A DNA stretch of 35,631 nt from UBA1822 sp963615055 (lineage in GTDB: Bacteria; Bacillota; Negativicutes; Veillonellales; Dialisteraceae). Positions 24,133-31,891 of this stretch are shown here, piece after piece. The translations under genes were made by a program, and so were the position numbers. The notes under the pieces were generated by a model, which saw only the letters and a list, made by a program, of their open reading frames with translations, was not told where the DNA came from and ran no database searches. The stretch's first letter is position 1, and each line of letters starts with the position of its first letter. Location: NCBI GenBank assembly GCA_963615055.1, contig CAVEFO010000013.1, forward strand, positions 1-35,631, in the 5' to 3' direction.

Positions 24133-26349
24133 ATGGCAAATTATTTGGATACGCTCAATCCGGAGCAGCGGGAAGCGGTGACGACGCTGGACGGCCCGAT
24201 TCTCATCATGGCGGGCGCGGGATCGGGAAAGACGAAAGCGCTGACTTGCCGCATTGCGTACATGCTGGAGCAGGGGATCGATCCGGGAGAAATTTTAGCG
24301 ATTACGTTCACGAATAAAGCGGCCAAAGAAATGCGTGAGCGCGTCACGAAATTGGTGGGACCGGCGGCCGAGCGGATTTGGATGTATACGTTTCACGCGT
24401 TCGGCGCGCGTTTCCTGCGGCGGGAAATCGAGGCGATTCCGGGCTATACGCGCCAATTTACCATTTATGACGCCGACGACGCGAAAGCGATGGTAAAGGG
24501 CGTTGTGAAGGATATGAATCTGGATGATAAACTCTTTCCCGCTAAATCCGTGGCGGGGAAAATTTCCGCGGCGAAAAACGCGTTGCAATCACCGACAAAA
24601 TTTTCTGAAGAAGCCACATCCTTTCATGATAAAAAAGTGGCGGAGATTTATGCGGAATACGAACGGCGCATGAAGAAAAACAATGCCGTCGATTTCGATG
24701 ATTTGCTTCTTTTGACGACGCAGATTTTGCGGGACAAGACCATTCGCGAAAAATGGCAGCGGCGTTTCCGTTATATTGAAATCGACGAGTACCAAGATAC
24801 GAATCACGCGCAGTATCTCATGGCGAAATACATTGCCGGTCCTACGCAAAATATTTGCGCCGTCGGCGACGGAGATCAGAGTATCTACTCGTGGCGCGGC
24901 GCGGATATGCAAAACATTTTGAATTTCCGCCAAGACTATCCGAGCGCAAAAATTATCAAGCTTGAGCAAAATTATCGCTCCACAAAGACGATCCTGACCG
25001 CTGCGAATGCCGTCATCCGGAACAATATCGACCGTGTGCCGAAGAATCTTTGGACGGAGAAGGGGAAAGGGAACCGCATTTCTCACTACCATGCGGCGGA
25101 CGAACGCGAAGAAGCGCATTTTATCGTGCGTACCGTCGCCGAGCTGCATGAAAAAGGACACGCCCTCTCGGATATAGCGATTCTCTACCGCATGAATGCG
25201 CAGTCGCGTGCACTGGAAGAAGCGATGAATATCAAAGGGCTCGCGTATTCTTTGATCGGCGACGTGCCTTTCTTCGGGCGGCAGGAAGTCAAAGACATCA
25301 TGGCGTATTTGCGTCTCTTGGCGAATTTTCGTGATGACGTGAGTTTCCGGAGAATTGTCAATGTCCCGCGGCGCGGCATCGGGGATGCGACGGTGGAGAA
25401 ATTGGCCGATTACGCGAAAGCGCAGGGGATTTCTTTATTTGAAGCACTGATGGCGTGCGAGGCCGTGGCGCTTCCGGCAGCGGCGCGGAAGAAACTCCAA
25501 ACTTTTGCCGCGATGATTTTTGGTTTCTTAAATGCGCAGACCGAGCTTTCCCTCTCCGCGCTTTTGGAAAAAATCGTACAGGACACGGAATACGGGAAAT
25601 ACCTGACCGAGATGAAGGAGCCGAAAGAGCGTACGGAGGAACGCGAGGCGAATATCGGCGAACTCTTCACGATGGCCGGCCAATTTTCCGAAGAGCATCC
25701 GGAAGGGACGCTGGCGGAATTTTTGGAAGAAAAAGCGCTTGTCGCCGAGACGGACAAATACGATGAAAATGCGGACCGGCTGACGATGATGACACTCCAC
25801 AGCGCCAAAGGGCTCGAATTTCCCGTCGTCTTTCTGGCCGGAATGAATGAAGGAATTTTCCCGATCCTTCGCGGCGGCTTCACAGAGGACGCGGCGATGG
25901 AAGAAGAGCGGCGTCTCTGCTATGTCGGCATTACGCGCGCCAAAGAAATGCTCTACCTGACCGACAGCGAGACGCGCATGGTCTACGGCAAGACGCAAGG
26001 CTATCCGCCGAGCCGTTTTCTCAAAGAAATCCCCGCCGATCTCGTGGAAGAATGTGCGCGGGACGAAGAGGCGGAAGAAAGACGTGACCGTCGCCGTCGC
26101 ATGGACGCGCAGACGAGTCGCTATGCCTTATCGAGCGCCTATTTTCGTGAGCCGGCTTCCGCGCCGAAGAGACGGGACGATGCGACATTTGATTGGAAAC
26201 CCGGCGACATCGCCGTTCACAAAATCTGGGGCGAATGCCGCGTGAAAGAAATTTCCGGTACGGGCAAAAAAATGCTTGCCAAGATCGAGCTCCCCGGTGG
26301 CGAGATTCGTCAGGTTATGATCGCCTTCGCGCCGCTGCACAAAAAATAG
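24133..26349 (+). CDS. pcrA: UvrD/PcrA family superfamily-1 DNA helicase
   Basis: This is an ATP-dependent 3'-5' helicase for repair and removal of blocked replication or transcription complexes. The Q motif is LNPEQREAV, Walker A is AGAGSGKT at 27-34, and motif II is DEYQDT with Asp218-Glu219. Motif III is GDGDQSIYSWRGAD, motif IV is LEQNYRS, and motifs V/VI appear as TLHSAKGLEFPVVFLAG and EERRLCYVGITRA. The 738-aa length fits PcrA. The C-terminal tail has a basic RRDRRRRM segment and a Tudor-like end (FDWKPGDIAVHKIWGECRV) that in PcrA contacts RNA polymerase. No ligA is adjacent in the window. Confidence 0.94.
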   Translation: MANYLDTLNPEQREAVTTLDGPILIMAGAGSGKTKALTCRIAYMLEQGIDPGEILAITFTNKAAKEMRERVTKLVGPAAERIWMYTFHAFGARFLRREIEAIPGYTRQFTIYDADDAKAMVKGVVKDMNLDDKLFPAKSVAGKISAAKNALQSPTKFSEEATSFHDKKVAEIYAEYERRMKKNNAVDFDDLLLLTTQILRDKTIREKWQRRFRYIEIDEYQDTNHAQYLMAKYIAGPTQNICAVGDGDQSIYSWRGADMQNILNFRQDYPSAKIIKLEQNYRSTKTILTAANAVIRNNIDRVPKNLWTEKGKGNRISHYHAADEREEAHFIVRTVAELHEKGHALSDIAILYRMNAQSRALEEAMNIKGLAYSLIGDVPFFGRQEVKDIMAYLRLLANFRDDVSFRRIVNVPRRGIGDATVEKLADYAKAQGISLFEALMACEAVALPAAARKKLQTFAAMIFGFLNAQTELSLSALLEKIVQDTEYGKYLTEMKEPKERTEEREANIGELFTMAGQFSEEHPEGTLAEFLEEKALVAETDKYDENADRLTMMTLHSAKGLEFPVVFLAGMNEGIFPILRGGFTEDAAMEEERRLCYVGITRAKEMLYLTDSETRMVYGKTQGYPPSRFLKEIPADLVEECARDEEAEERRDRRRRMDAQTSRYALSSAYFREPASAPKRRDDATFDWKPGDIAVHKIWGECRVKEISGTGKKMLAKIELPGGEIRQVMIAFAPLHKK

Positions 26350-26380
26350 GCGAGCGTTTTGAGTTTCGGCAGGCAAAAAT

Positions 26381-26409
26381 TTGTCAATCGTTTTTCACTT
26401 TGGTATAAT
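26381..26409 (+). promoter_or_regulatory. Strong promoter of the surface polysaccharide operon leader
   Basis: TTGTCA, 17 bases, TATAAT, with TGG before the -10 (extended -10). Transcription would start near 26416, inside the terminator hairpin described next. It is the only good promoter seen upstream of the ten-gene glycan operon. Confidence 0.7.
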
Positions 26410-26450
26410 GGATGAAACTTGTAAGTCGGCAAGTTCCATCCATTTTTTTT
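26410..26450 (+). terminator. Terminator of pcrA, overlapping the glycan promoter start site
   Basis: GGATGAAACTTG (26410-26421) and CAAGTTCCATCC (26430-26441) pair at 11 of 12 positions, followed by eight T residues. Transcripts arriving from pcrA would form the full stem. Transcripts beginning near 26416 would lack the outer half of the left arm and should pass. Confidence 0.7.
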
Positions 26451-26468
26451 GTGAGGAGGCGGAGCGCA

Positions 26469-26573
26469 TTGAGACATTGTGGAGCGGTAGCCACGCCGAG
26501 TGTGCTTTGGGCGCTCGCTTTTGCTTGTAATAATGTGGAAAATTTGTTAATCGCCACGGGGGGGGGCGGCTAA
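26469..26573 (+). CDS. Possible 34-aa leader peptide
   Basis: A TTG codon preceded at nine bases by GAGGAGG opens a 34-codon frame (starting LRHCGAVATP, ending in four glycines) that crosses the G9 tract. There is no homology I recognise. The ribosome site is the main support. It could be a leader peptide, or the site could be chance within a structured RNA. Confidence 0.2.
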   Translation: MRHCGAVATPSVLWALAFACNNVENLLIATGGGG

Positions 26574-26603
26574 CAGAATAAACGAAACAATTCTTTTTAT
26601 AAA

Positions 26604-26641
26604 CCCGTTTTCGGAGATTGTCTCCGGGGACGGGCTTTTTT
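26604..26641 (+). terminator. Intrinsic terminator inside the polysaccharide operon leader
   Basis: Bases 26604-26617 and 26621-26634 pair along 14 positions (11 Watson-Crick plus three G-U in RNA) around a three-base loop, then C and six T residues. It stands 58 bp before the DUF4422 start, so most transcripts from the promoter at 26381 should end here unless antiterminated. Confidence 0.8.
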
Positions 26642-26699
26642 CGTGTCTTTTCCCCTGTATGAAATCGGCTGAGACGTGAAAGCTTCGGAGAACATTGGC

Positions 26700-27473
26700 A
26701 TGACGAGTGCGCCGACGATTCGTATCTTTGTCGCGACGACGAAACCGTATCGGATGCCGGAGAGCGCGCCGTACGTTCCTATCCAAGTCGGCGCGGCGGG
26801 GAAGGCCGGTATCGGGTATGCGAGAGATGATGCGGGAGAAAATATTTCCCTGAAAAATCCTCATTACTGCGAGCTCACCGCGCTCTACTACGCGTGGAAA
26901 AATGATGACGCGGATTTTATCGGACTTTGCCATTACCGTCGCTATTTCACGCGAAAAGAAATGCATGGCATCGAAGGGAAATGGCGGGAAATTTTGACGG
27001 CGGAAGACTGGGCGCGGCTCCTTTCCGAAACGCCCGTCGTCGTGCCGGACAAGAGACGGTATTTCATCGAGACCAATCGCTCTCATTACTGCCACGCCCA
27101 TCCCGCTGTCGGCCTCACCGAGACGGAAGCCGTGATCCGCGACATGTATCCGGAGTACGAAGCGGCATTTCAAAAAATCATGAATCGTACTTGGGCGCAT
27201 ATGTTCAACATGTTCGTCATGCGCCGTGATATCTTTGACGCGTACATGACTTGGCTCTTCGATATTCTGTTCGCGCTGGAGAAACGCATTGATATCACCG
27301 ATTGGACGCCCTTTCAGCAAAGAATTTTCGGCTTCGTTTCTGAAATTTTGCTGAACGTCTGGCTGGAGCAAAATGCGATTCCCTATATCGAGCAGAATGT
27401 GAGCTTTATGGAGAAACAGAACTGGCTGAAAAAAGGCGGCCTGTTTGTGAAACGGAAATTTTGGGGACATTGA
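26700..27473 (+). CDS. DUF4422 family glycosyltransferase
   Basis: This 257-aa protein matches DUF4422, a family found in capsule and LPS clusters and presumed to be glycosyltransferases. Family hallmarks are the start TIRIFVATTKPYRMP and the segment YCELTALYYAWKN followed by FIGLCHYRRYF. VVVPDKRRYFIETN and the later TWAHMFNMFVMRRDIFDAYM also fit, as does the Gln in WTPFQQRIFGFVSEILLNVWL. I chose the ATG at 26700 with CGGAG nine bases upstream; a GTG at 26676 is possible but has no site. It is the first gene of the glycan operon and keeps the higher GC of the preceding chromosome. Confidence 0.8.
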   Translation: MTSAPTIRIFVATTKPYRMPESAPYVPIQVGAAGKAGIGYARDDAGENISLKNPHYCELTALYYAWKNDDADFIGLCHYRRYFTRKEMHGIEGKWREILTAEDWARLLSETPVVVPDKRRYFIETNRSHYCHAHPAVGLTETEAVIRDMYPEYEAAFQKIMNRTWAHMFNMFVMRRDIFDAYMTWLFDILFALEKRIDITDWTPFQQRIFGFVSEILLNVWLEQNAIPYIEQNVSFMEKQNWLKKGGLFVKRKFWGH

Positions 27474-27500
27474 TTCCGGAGGAGAAGCAAGGACATATCT

Positions 27501-28271
27501 ATGGTGCTAAAAGAAATCATTCGGTATCGATATCTGCTGCAGCAGCTAGTGTTGCGAGATATCAAGAAGAAATACAGACGTTCGGTGCTGGGCATTCTTT
27601 GGAGCGTGCTGAATCCGCTGCTGACGATGACCGTGACTGCTATGGTCTTTTCCACTCTTTTTCGCTTTTCGGTAGAAAATTATCCCCTGTATCTGTTGAC
27701 TGGGCAGATCCTTTTTGCCTTTTTCTCCGAGAGTACGCAATTCGCCATGTTGTCTATGATTGAAAATGGGTCACTCTTGAGAAAAATTTATATCCCCAAA
27801 TACTTGTTTCCGCTCTCGCGCGTTATGTCGAGCTGCGTGAATTTGCTTTTTACCATACCGGCTTTGCTGCTGATTGTATTTGCCACTGGCGCGACATTGT
27901 CCGTCGAGATGCTGCTTTTTGTGTTTCCTGTGTTTTTATTGCTGCTTTTTTGCCTGGGGTTGGGTCTGTTGCTGGCGACTATGGTCGTGTATTTTCGCGA
28001 TGTGCAACATCTGTACTCTGTTTTACTCAACCTTTTGAGTTACGGGACGCCCATTTTCTATCCGGAAACCATCGTGCCGGAAGAATATCGTTGGCTCTTG
28101 GATTACAATCCTCTGTACTATTTTCTGACGGCCTTTCGACAGACGATGTACAGCGCCACTGTGCCGGATCCGGGACTCTTGGGCTTCTGCGGCGCCATGT
28201 CACTTGGTATGCTGGCTGTCGGGTATTGGGTTTTCCGGAAACACGAAAATCATTTTATCCTGTACGTGTAA
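27501..28271 (+). CDS. Polysaccharide ABC exporter, permease subunit (Wzm/TagG type)
   Basis: This inner-membrane subunit of an ABC-2 exporter moves a lipid-linked glycan from cytosol to periplasm. The 256-aa protein begins with an amphipathic interface helix and VLRDIKKKYRRSVLGILWSV, the family signature, then six hydrophobic segments. NLLSYGTPIFYPETIVP and YNPLYYFLTAFRQ near the end are also typical. The ATG has GGAGGAG upstream. The ATPase gene follows after 6 bp. The presence of an ABC exporter means that the glycan is finished on the cytosolic side rather than by Wzy polymerisation. Confidence 0.92.
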   Translation: MVLKEIIRYRYLLQQLVLRDIKKKYRRSVLGILWSVLNPLLTMTVTAMVFSTLFRFSVENYPLYLLTGQILFAFFSESTQFAMLSMIENGSLLRKIYIPKYLFPLSRVMSSCVNLLFTIPALLLIVFATGATLSVEMLLFVFPVFLLLLFCLGLGLLLATMVVYFRDVQHLYSVLLNLLSYGTPIFYPETIVPEEYRWLLDYNPLYYFLTAFRQTMYSATVPDPGLLGFCGAMSLGMLAVGYWVFRKHENHFILYV

Positions 28272-28277
28272 GGCGAT

Positions 28278-29009
28278 ATGATGAGAAATACGGTCATACA
28301 AATCAAAGACGTATCGATGCACTTCAATCTCATGGTCGAGCGCACCGATTCGCTCAAAGAATATGTGATGAAGCTCCTGAAAGGGAAACTGCTCTACAAT
28401 GATTTTACGGCGCTTTCCCACGTGAGCTTTGCCATCGAAGCCGGTGAAATCGTCGGCCTCATTGGTCTCAACGGAGCCGGAAAATCGACACTTTTAAAAA
28501 TCATTGCCGGCGTCCTGAAACCGACGGAAGGGGATGTCAAAGTTACCGGCTCCGTAGCCCCTTTGATTGAGGTGGGAGCTGGATTTGATCCGGAATTGAC
28601 AGCCCGAGAAAACATCTATCTCAATGGCGCGATTTTGGGGCATGATAAGACATTCATGCGCGAGAAATTTGATGCCATCATCGACTTTGCCGAGCTGCGG
28701 CCCTTTATCGACGTACCGGTGAAAAATTTCTCCAGCGGGATGTATGCCCGATTGGGATTTGCGATTGCTACGATGGCCGAGCCGGACATCTTGATCGTCG
28801 ATGAAGTCTTGAGCGTGGGAGACTATCGTTTTCAAAAGAAATGTGAAGACAGGATACAAGCGATGATCGATCGCGGCGTGACGGTGGTGCTGGTGTCGCA
28901 TGATATCAATGTTGTAAAGAAATTATGCAGCAAGGTCGTTTGGTTGGAGCGCGGGGGAATTAAGGATTTAGGAAAGACGGAAGAAATTTGCAGAAGGTAC
29001 GAGGGATGA
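28278..29009 (+). CDS. Polysaccharide ABC exporter, ATP-binding subunit (Wzt/TagH type)
   Basis: This ATPase powers the exporter encoded upstream. Walker A is GLNGAGKST at about 63-71, the signature is FSSGMYARLGFA, and Walker B is DILIVDEVLSVGD followed by the switch His in VSHDINV. MHFNLMVERTDSLKEYVMKLLKGK ahead of the core is characteristic of glycan exporters. At 243 aa it ends after the nucleotide-binding domain and lacks the C-terminal carbohydrate-binding domain of E. coli O8/O9a Wzt. Recognition of a chain-terminal cap is therefore not expected. ATG at 28278 or 28281 is possible. Confidence 0.92.
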   Translation: MMRNTVIQIKDVSMHFNLMVERTDSLKEYVMKLLKGKLLYNDFTALSHVSFAIEAGEIVGLIGLNGAGKSTLLKIIAGVLKPTEGDVKVTGSVAPLIEVGAGFDPELTARENIYLNGAILGHDKTFMREKFDAIIDFAELRPFIDVPVKNFSSGMYARLGFAIATMAEPDILIVDEVLSVGDYRFQKKCEDRIQAMIDRGVTVVLVSHDINVVKKLCSKVVWLERGGIKDLGKTEEICRRYEG

Positions 29010-29013
29010 TTTT

Positions 29014-30033
29014 ATGGTCGTCACGGTTTTGATTCCGACAAATAGATACTTATGTCTGCGCGAATTGCTTGAAAAGAGTATAGCGAAGTATCAGGGGGAG
29101 TTTTTTCGATTTGAAATACATGACAGTAGTGCGGATGACAAGATTGAGACACTCATAGAATCTCATTGTGGCGCAAAAAGGGATTTAATACGTTATCAAA
29201 GATATCCATCGACAATTTCTGTCGACGAAAAGGCAATGCTGGCGATTCAAAATGTAACAACCCAATTTTTTTGGCTTATGGGGGATGGGAATCTGGTCGA
29301 TTTCGGGAAGATGGAATTGCTTTTGCGGGAGGAAATAGGCAAATACACAGTAATTGATATCGAAAGTGTAAACCGAATCGGGCACATGGGGCAGGATCGT
29401 TGGTGCGAAAGTGAGAAAATTTATAGTTACACAGATGTAAACGTCTATGCAGCAAAATATTTTTCTCATTTGACGTATTGGGGGGCGCAGATTGTTAAAA
29501 CGAGATATTACAGACAGTGCTATGAAAATGGTATTCTGGACAAATACCGCAAGCATGGTATTCCATGGTGGATTGCATGTACACTTTTTGATTTATTGGC
29601 TTGCTCTGTGGGCTCCGGTGAGAAAGTACTCTTAGGGGTTGTTTATACAAATAGCATGAGATCGAATCCTCAAAAAGAAGATCATTGGTGGACCGGAACG
29701 GAATGTTATTATGACTATACATTTTCAAAATTTAATCGTGGGGTTGCACTTTTATCGGATCATTATTCGCAAACAACAAAAGAGAAAATCATATGGACTT
29801 TTAGGACAGATGCATTGGTGAGTCATTATTACTTGATTCACCTTCGGGCTGTTGATAATTTGAAAACAGAAATGCTACAAAAGTATAAAAAAGAAATTGC
29901 GATATTGCCCGGCTTTTACAGAAGAATATATTTGTATCATTTGATGCCACGAGGGATTGCGCAATTTCTGGATGGTATCAAAAATCGAATCAAGCCGGTT
30001 TATTTTTGGATGAAAAGGAGAATACACAAATGA
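29014..30033 (+). CDS. GT2-like glycosyltransferase of the glycan cluster
   Basis: This 339-aa protein has a nucleotide-sugar-binding start VTVLIPTNRYLCLRELLEKS, as in GT-A family 2 enzymes. FFWLMGDGNLV follows, with Asp91-Gly-Asn93 in the place of the usual DxD motif. The C-terminal half is not one I can match; it ends with a basic stretch KRRIHK. The donor and acceptor are unknown. It starts 4 bp after the ABC ATPase and its stop overlaps the next start (ATGA). Base composition turns visibly AT-richer here than in the genes before it, which marks the left edge of a probably imported block. Confidence 0.65.
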   Translation: MVVTVLIPTNRYLCLRELLEKSIAKYQGEFFRFEIHDSSADDKIETLIESHCGAKRDLIRYQRYPSTISVDEKAMLAIQNVTTQFFWLMGDGNLVDFGKMELLLREEIGKYTVIDIESVNRIGHMGQDRWCESEKIYSYTDVNVYAAKYFSHLTYWGAQIVKTRYYRQCYENGILDKYRKHGIPWWIACTLFDLLACSVGSGEKVLLGVVYTNSMRSNPQKEDHWWTGTECYYDYTFSKFNRGVALLSDHYSQTTKEKIIWTFRTDALVSHYYLIHLRAVDNLKTEMLQKYKKEIAILPGFYRRIYLYHLMPRGIAQFLDGIKNRIKPVYFWMKRRIHK

Positions 30034-30812
30034 AAGTCGTTTTATTGGCAGGTGGTTATGGCACCAGAATTTCCGAAGAAAGCCAGTACAAGCCGAAACC
30101 GATGATTGAAATCGGCGGAATGCCAATTCTGTGGCATATCATGAAAAACTACAGCTATTATGGTTATAACGATTTTGTGGTATGTGCCGGATATAAGCAA
30201 CATTATATAAAGGAATGGTTTGCGGATTATTTTTTGCATACGTCTGATATTACTTTTGATTTTACGGCCGGGAATAAAATGCTCGTTCATGATCAACATT
30301 GCGAGCCTTGGAAAGTGACGGTAGTCGATACCGGGCTGGAGACGATGACAGGTGGGCGAATTAAACGGATTCAGCCATATATTGGGGAAGAAACATTCAT
30401 GGTGACCTATGGAGACGGATTATGTGATGTAAACATTTCCGAATTGGTTGCGTATCATAAAGCGCATGGGAGGTTGGCAACACTGACGGCGGTGCAGCTG
30501 GAGCAATCAAAAGGGATTTTGAATATCGGAGCAGATAATGCTGTGCAATCTTTCAGAGAAAAATCAGCTCGGGACAGTGCACCTATCAATGCGGGATTTA
30601 TGGTTCTTGAGCCGCAAGTTTTTGATTATTTGACCGGAGATGATTGTGTTTTTGAAAGAACGCCGCTCGAGCAATTGGCTAAAGACGGGCAACTCATGAG
30701 TTATAAATACAAAGGATTTTGGCAGTGTATGGATACCAAGAGAGAAAAAGATATGCTGGAAAAAATGTGGGAAGCAGGTAATGCTCCTTGGAAAGTGTGG
30801 AAGGACGAATAA
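30030..30812 (+). CDS. rfbF: Glucose-1-phosphate cytidylyltransferase
   Basis: It makes CDP-glucose from glucose-1-phosphate and CTP, the entry step to CDP-6-deoxyhexoses. The 260-aa length matches RfbF. The nucleotidyltransferase start is VVLLAGGYGTRISEES, followed by KPKPMIEIGGMPILWHIMK. VTYGDGLCDVN carries the metal-binding Asp. FNAGF-like NAGFMVLEPQVFDYL and WQCMDTKREKDMLEKMW are RfbF-specific. I chose the ATG at 30030, which has AAGGAG upstream and overlaps the stop of the previous gene. CDP-glucose 4,6-dehydratase follows directly. Confidence 0.93.
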   Translation: MKVVLLAGGYGTRISEESQYKPKPMIEIGGMPILWHIMKNYSYYGYNDFVVCAGYKQHYIKEWFADYFLHTSDITFDFTAGNKMLVHDQHCEPWKVTVVDTGLETMTGGRIKRIQPYIGEETFMVTYGDGLCDVNISELVAYHKAHGRLATLTAVQLEQSKGILNIGADNAVQSFREKSARDSAPINAGFMVLEPQVFDYLTGDDCVFERTPLEQLAKDGQLMSYKYKGFWQCMDTKREKDMLEKMWEAGNAPWKVWKDE

Positions 30813-30813
30813 G

Positions 30814-31869
30814 ATGATGGATATGAATTTTTATCAAGGAAAGAGAGTTCTTATCACAGGACATACCGGGTTTAAGGGGACGTGGCTTTCAAAAATGTTG
30901 GAAATGGCAGGAGCAGAAGTGACCGGTTACGCATTACCGTCTCCCACGAAAGAAGGTGCGGATGTTTTTGTTTTATCCGGGGCTGAAGCCGGGATGCAAT
31001 CTGTGATCGGTGATGTTCGAGATTATGATAGTCTATTACGTGTGTTTAAGAATGCGAAGCCGGAGATTGTTTTTCATTTGGCTGCGCAACCAATCGTGTT
31101 GGAAAGCTATCGGGATCCGATTGGGACCTATTCGGCAAATGTGATGGGGACTGTGCATGTTTTGGAATGTATACGACAGATGGACACGGTGCGCTCATTT
31201 GTAAATGTTACGACGGATAAGGTTTATCAAAATAACGAATGGGCTTGGGGGTATCGTGAGATAGAGCCCTTGGATGGATTTGATCCTTACTCCAATAGTA
31301 AAAGCTGTTCAGAATTGGTGACACATAGCTATCAGAGGAGTTTTTTTGCGGATCGAAGGGTGGCAATTTCCACTGCGCGTGCCGGAAACGTAATTGGTGG
31401 TGGGGATTTTGCAGAAAATCGAATTATACCGGATTGCATTCGTGCGGCCTCAAAAAAAGTGCCGATTGAGGTGCGAAATCCATACTCAACAAGGCCATAT
31501 CAGTTTGTACTGGATCCGCTGTATGCGTATTGCTTGATCGCAAAAGCGCAATATGAAGACCATCGGGTGGCGGATTCTTATAATGTAGGCCCGGATGAGC
31601 ATGATTGTGTGTCGACCGGCGATTTGGTTCAGATGTTTTGCGCAAGCTGGGGGCAAGGTGTGAAATGGATAAATAAGGCAAAGCTGGGAGTGCCTCATGA
31701 AGCACGATTTTTGAAACTGGATTGTTCCAAACTGAAGTCCACGCTTGGGTGGAAGCCGCGATATGGAATCAAAGAGGCTGTGGAGAAAACGGTCGAATGG
31801 GCAAAAGCCTGGGAAAATCATGATAATATTTCTGAGATAATGGAGGCTCAGATTAATTCGATTTTGTAA
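30814..31869 (+). CDS. rfbG: CDP-glucose 4,6-dehydratase
   Basis: An NAD-dependent SDR that turns CDP-glucose into CDP-4-keto-6-deoxyglucose. The 351-aa protein has the Rossmann motif ITGHTGFKGTWLS, in which HTGFKG is diagnostic for RfbG. FHLAAQPIVLESYRDPIGTYSANVMGT and the TTDKVYQNNEWAWGYREIEPLDG segment also fit the family. The catalytic YxxxK lies in PYSNSKSCSE, and TARAGNVIGGGDFAENRIIPD follows. The start is one base after the rfbF stop; ATG codons at 30817 and 30823 are alternatives. No rfbH (3-dehydrase) follows, so the 4-keto product is probably used directly by the next enzymes rather than made into a 3,6-dideoxyhexose. Confidence 0.93.
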   Translation: MMDMNFYQGKRVLITGHTGFKGTWLSKMLEMAGAEVTGYALPSPTKEGADVFVLSGAEAGMQSVIGDVRDYDSLLRVFKNAKPEIVFHLAAQPIVLESYRDPIGTYSANVMGTVHVLECIRQMDTVRSFVNVTTDKVYQNNEWAWGYREIEPLDGFDPYSNSKSCSELVTHSYQRSFFADRRVAISTARAGNVIGGGDFAENRIIPDCIRAASKKVPIEVRNPYSTRPYQFVLDPLYAYCLIAKAQYEDHRVADSYNVGPDEHDCVSTGDLVQMFCASWGQGVKWINKAKLGVPHEARFLKLDCSKLKSTLGWKPRYGIKEAVEKTVEWAKAWENHDNISEIMEAQINSIL

Positions 31870-31891
31870 AGATAAAGAGGTTTTTGAAACA

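Larger units (their letters stand above)
26416..26699 (+). promoter_or_regulatory. Long leader of the polysaccharide operon with an ops/JUMPStart-like element
   Basis: The leader spans about 280 nt between promoter and first gene. GCGGTAGC at 26484-26491 equals the core of the ops (JUMPStart) element that recruits RfaH. Here it sits in a small hairpin with stem GTGG/CCAC (26479-26494) and loop AGCGGTAG. About 115 bases later an intrinsic terminator stands before the first gene. A run of nine G residues (26558-26566) lies between them. The arrangement fits processive antitermination by a NusG paralogue (RfaH or LoaP type), which is inference; no such regulator gene is in the window. Confidence 0.45.

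Noticed and set aside
26450..26600. 6S RNA, SRP RNA or tmRNA between pcrA and the glycan operon
   Set aside because: Ends are not complementary as 6S or SRP RNA would require, and no tRNA-like part or tag frame is visible. A leader RNA explains the elements better.
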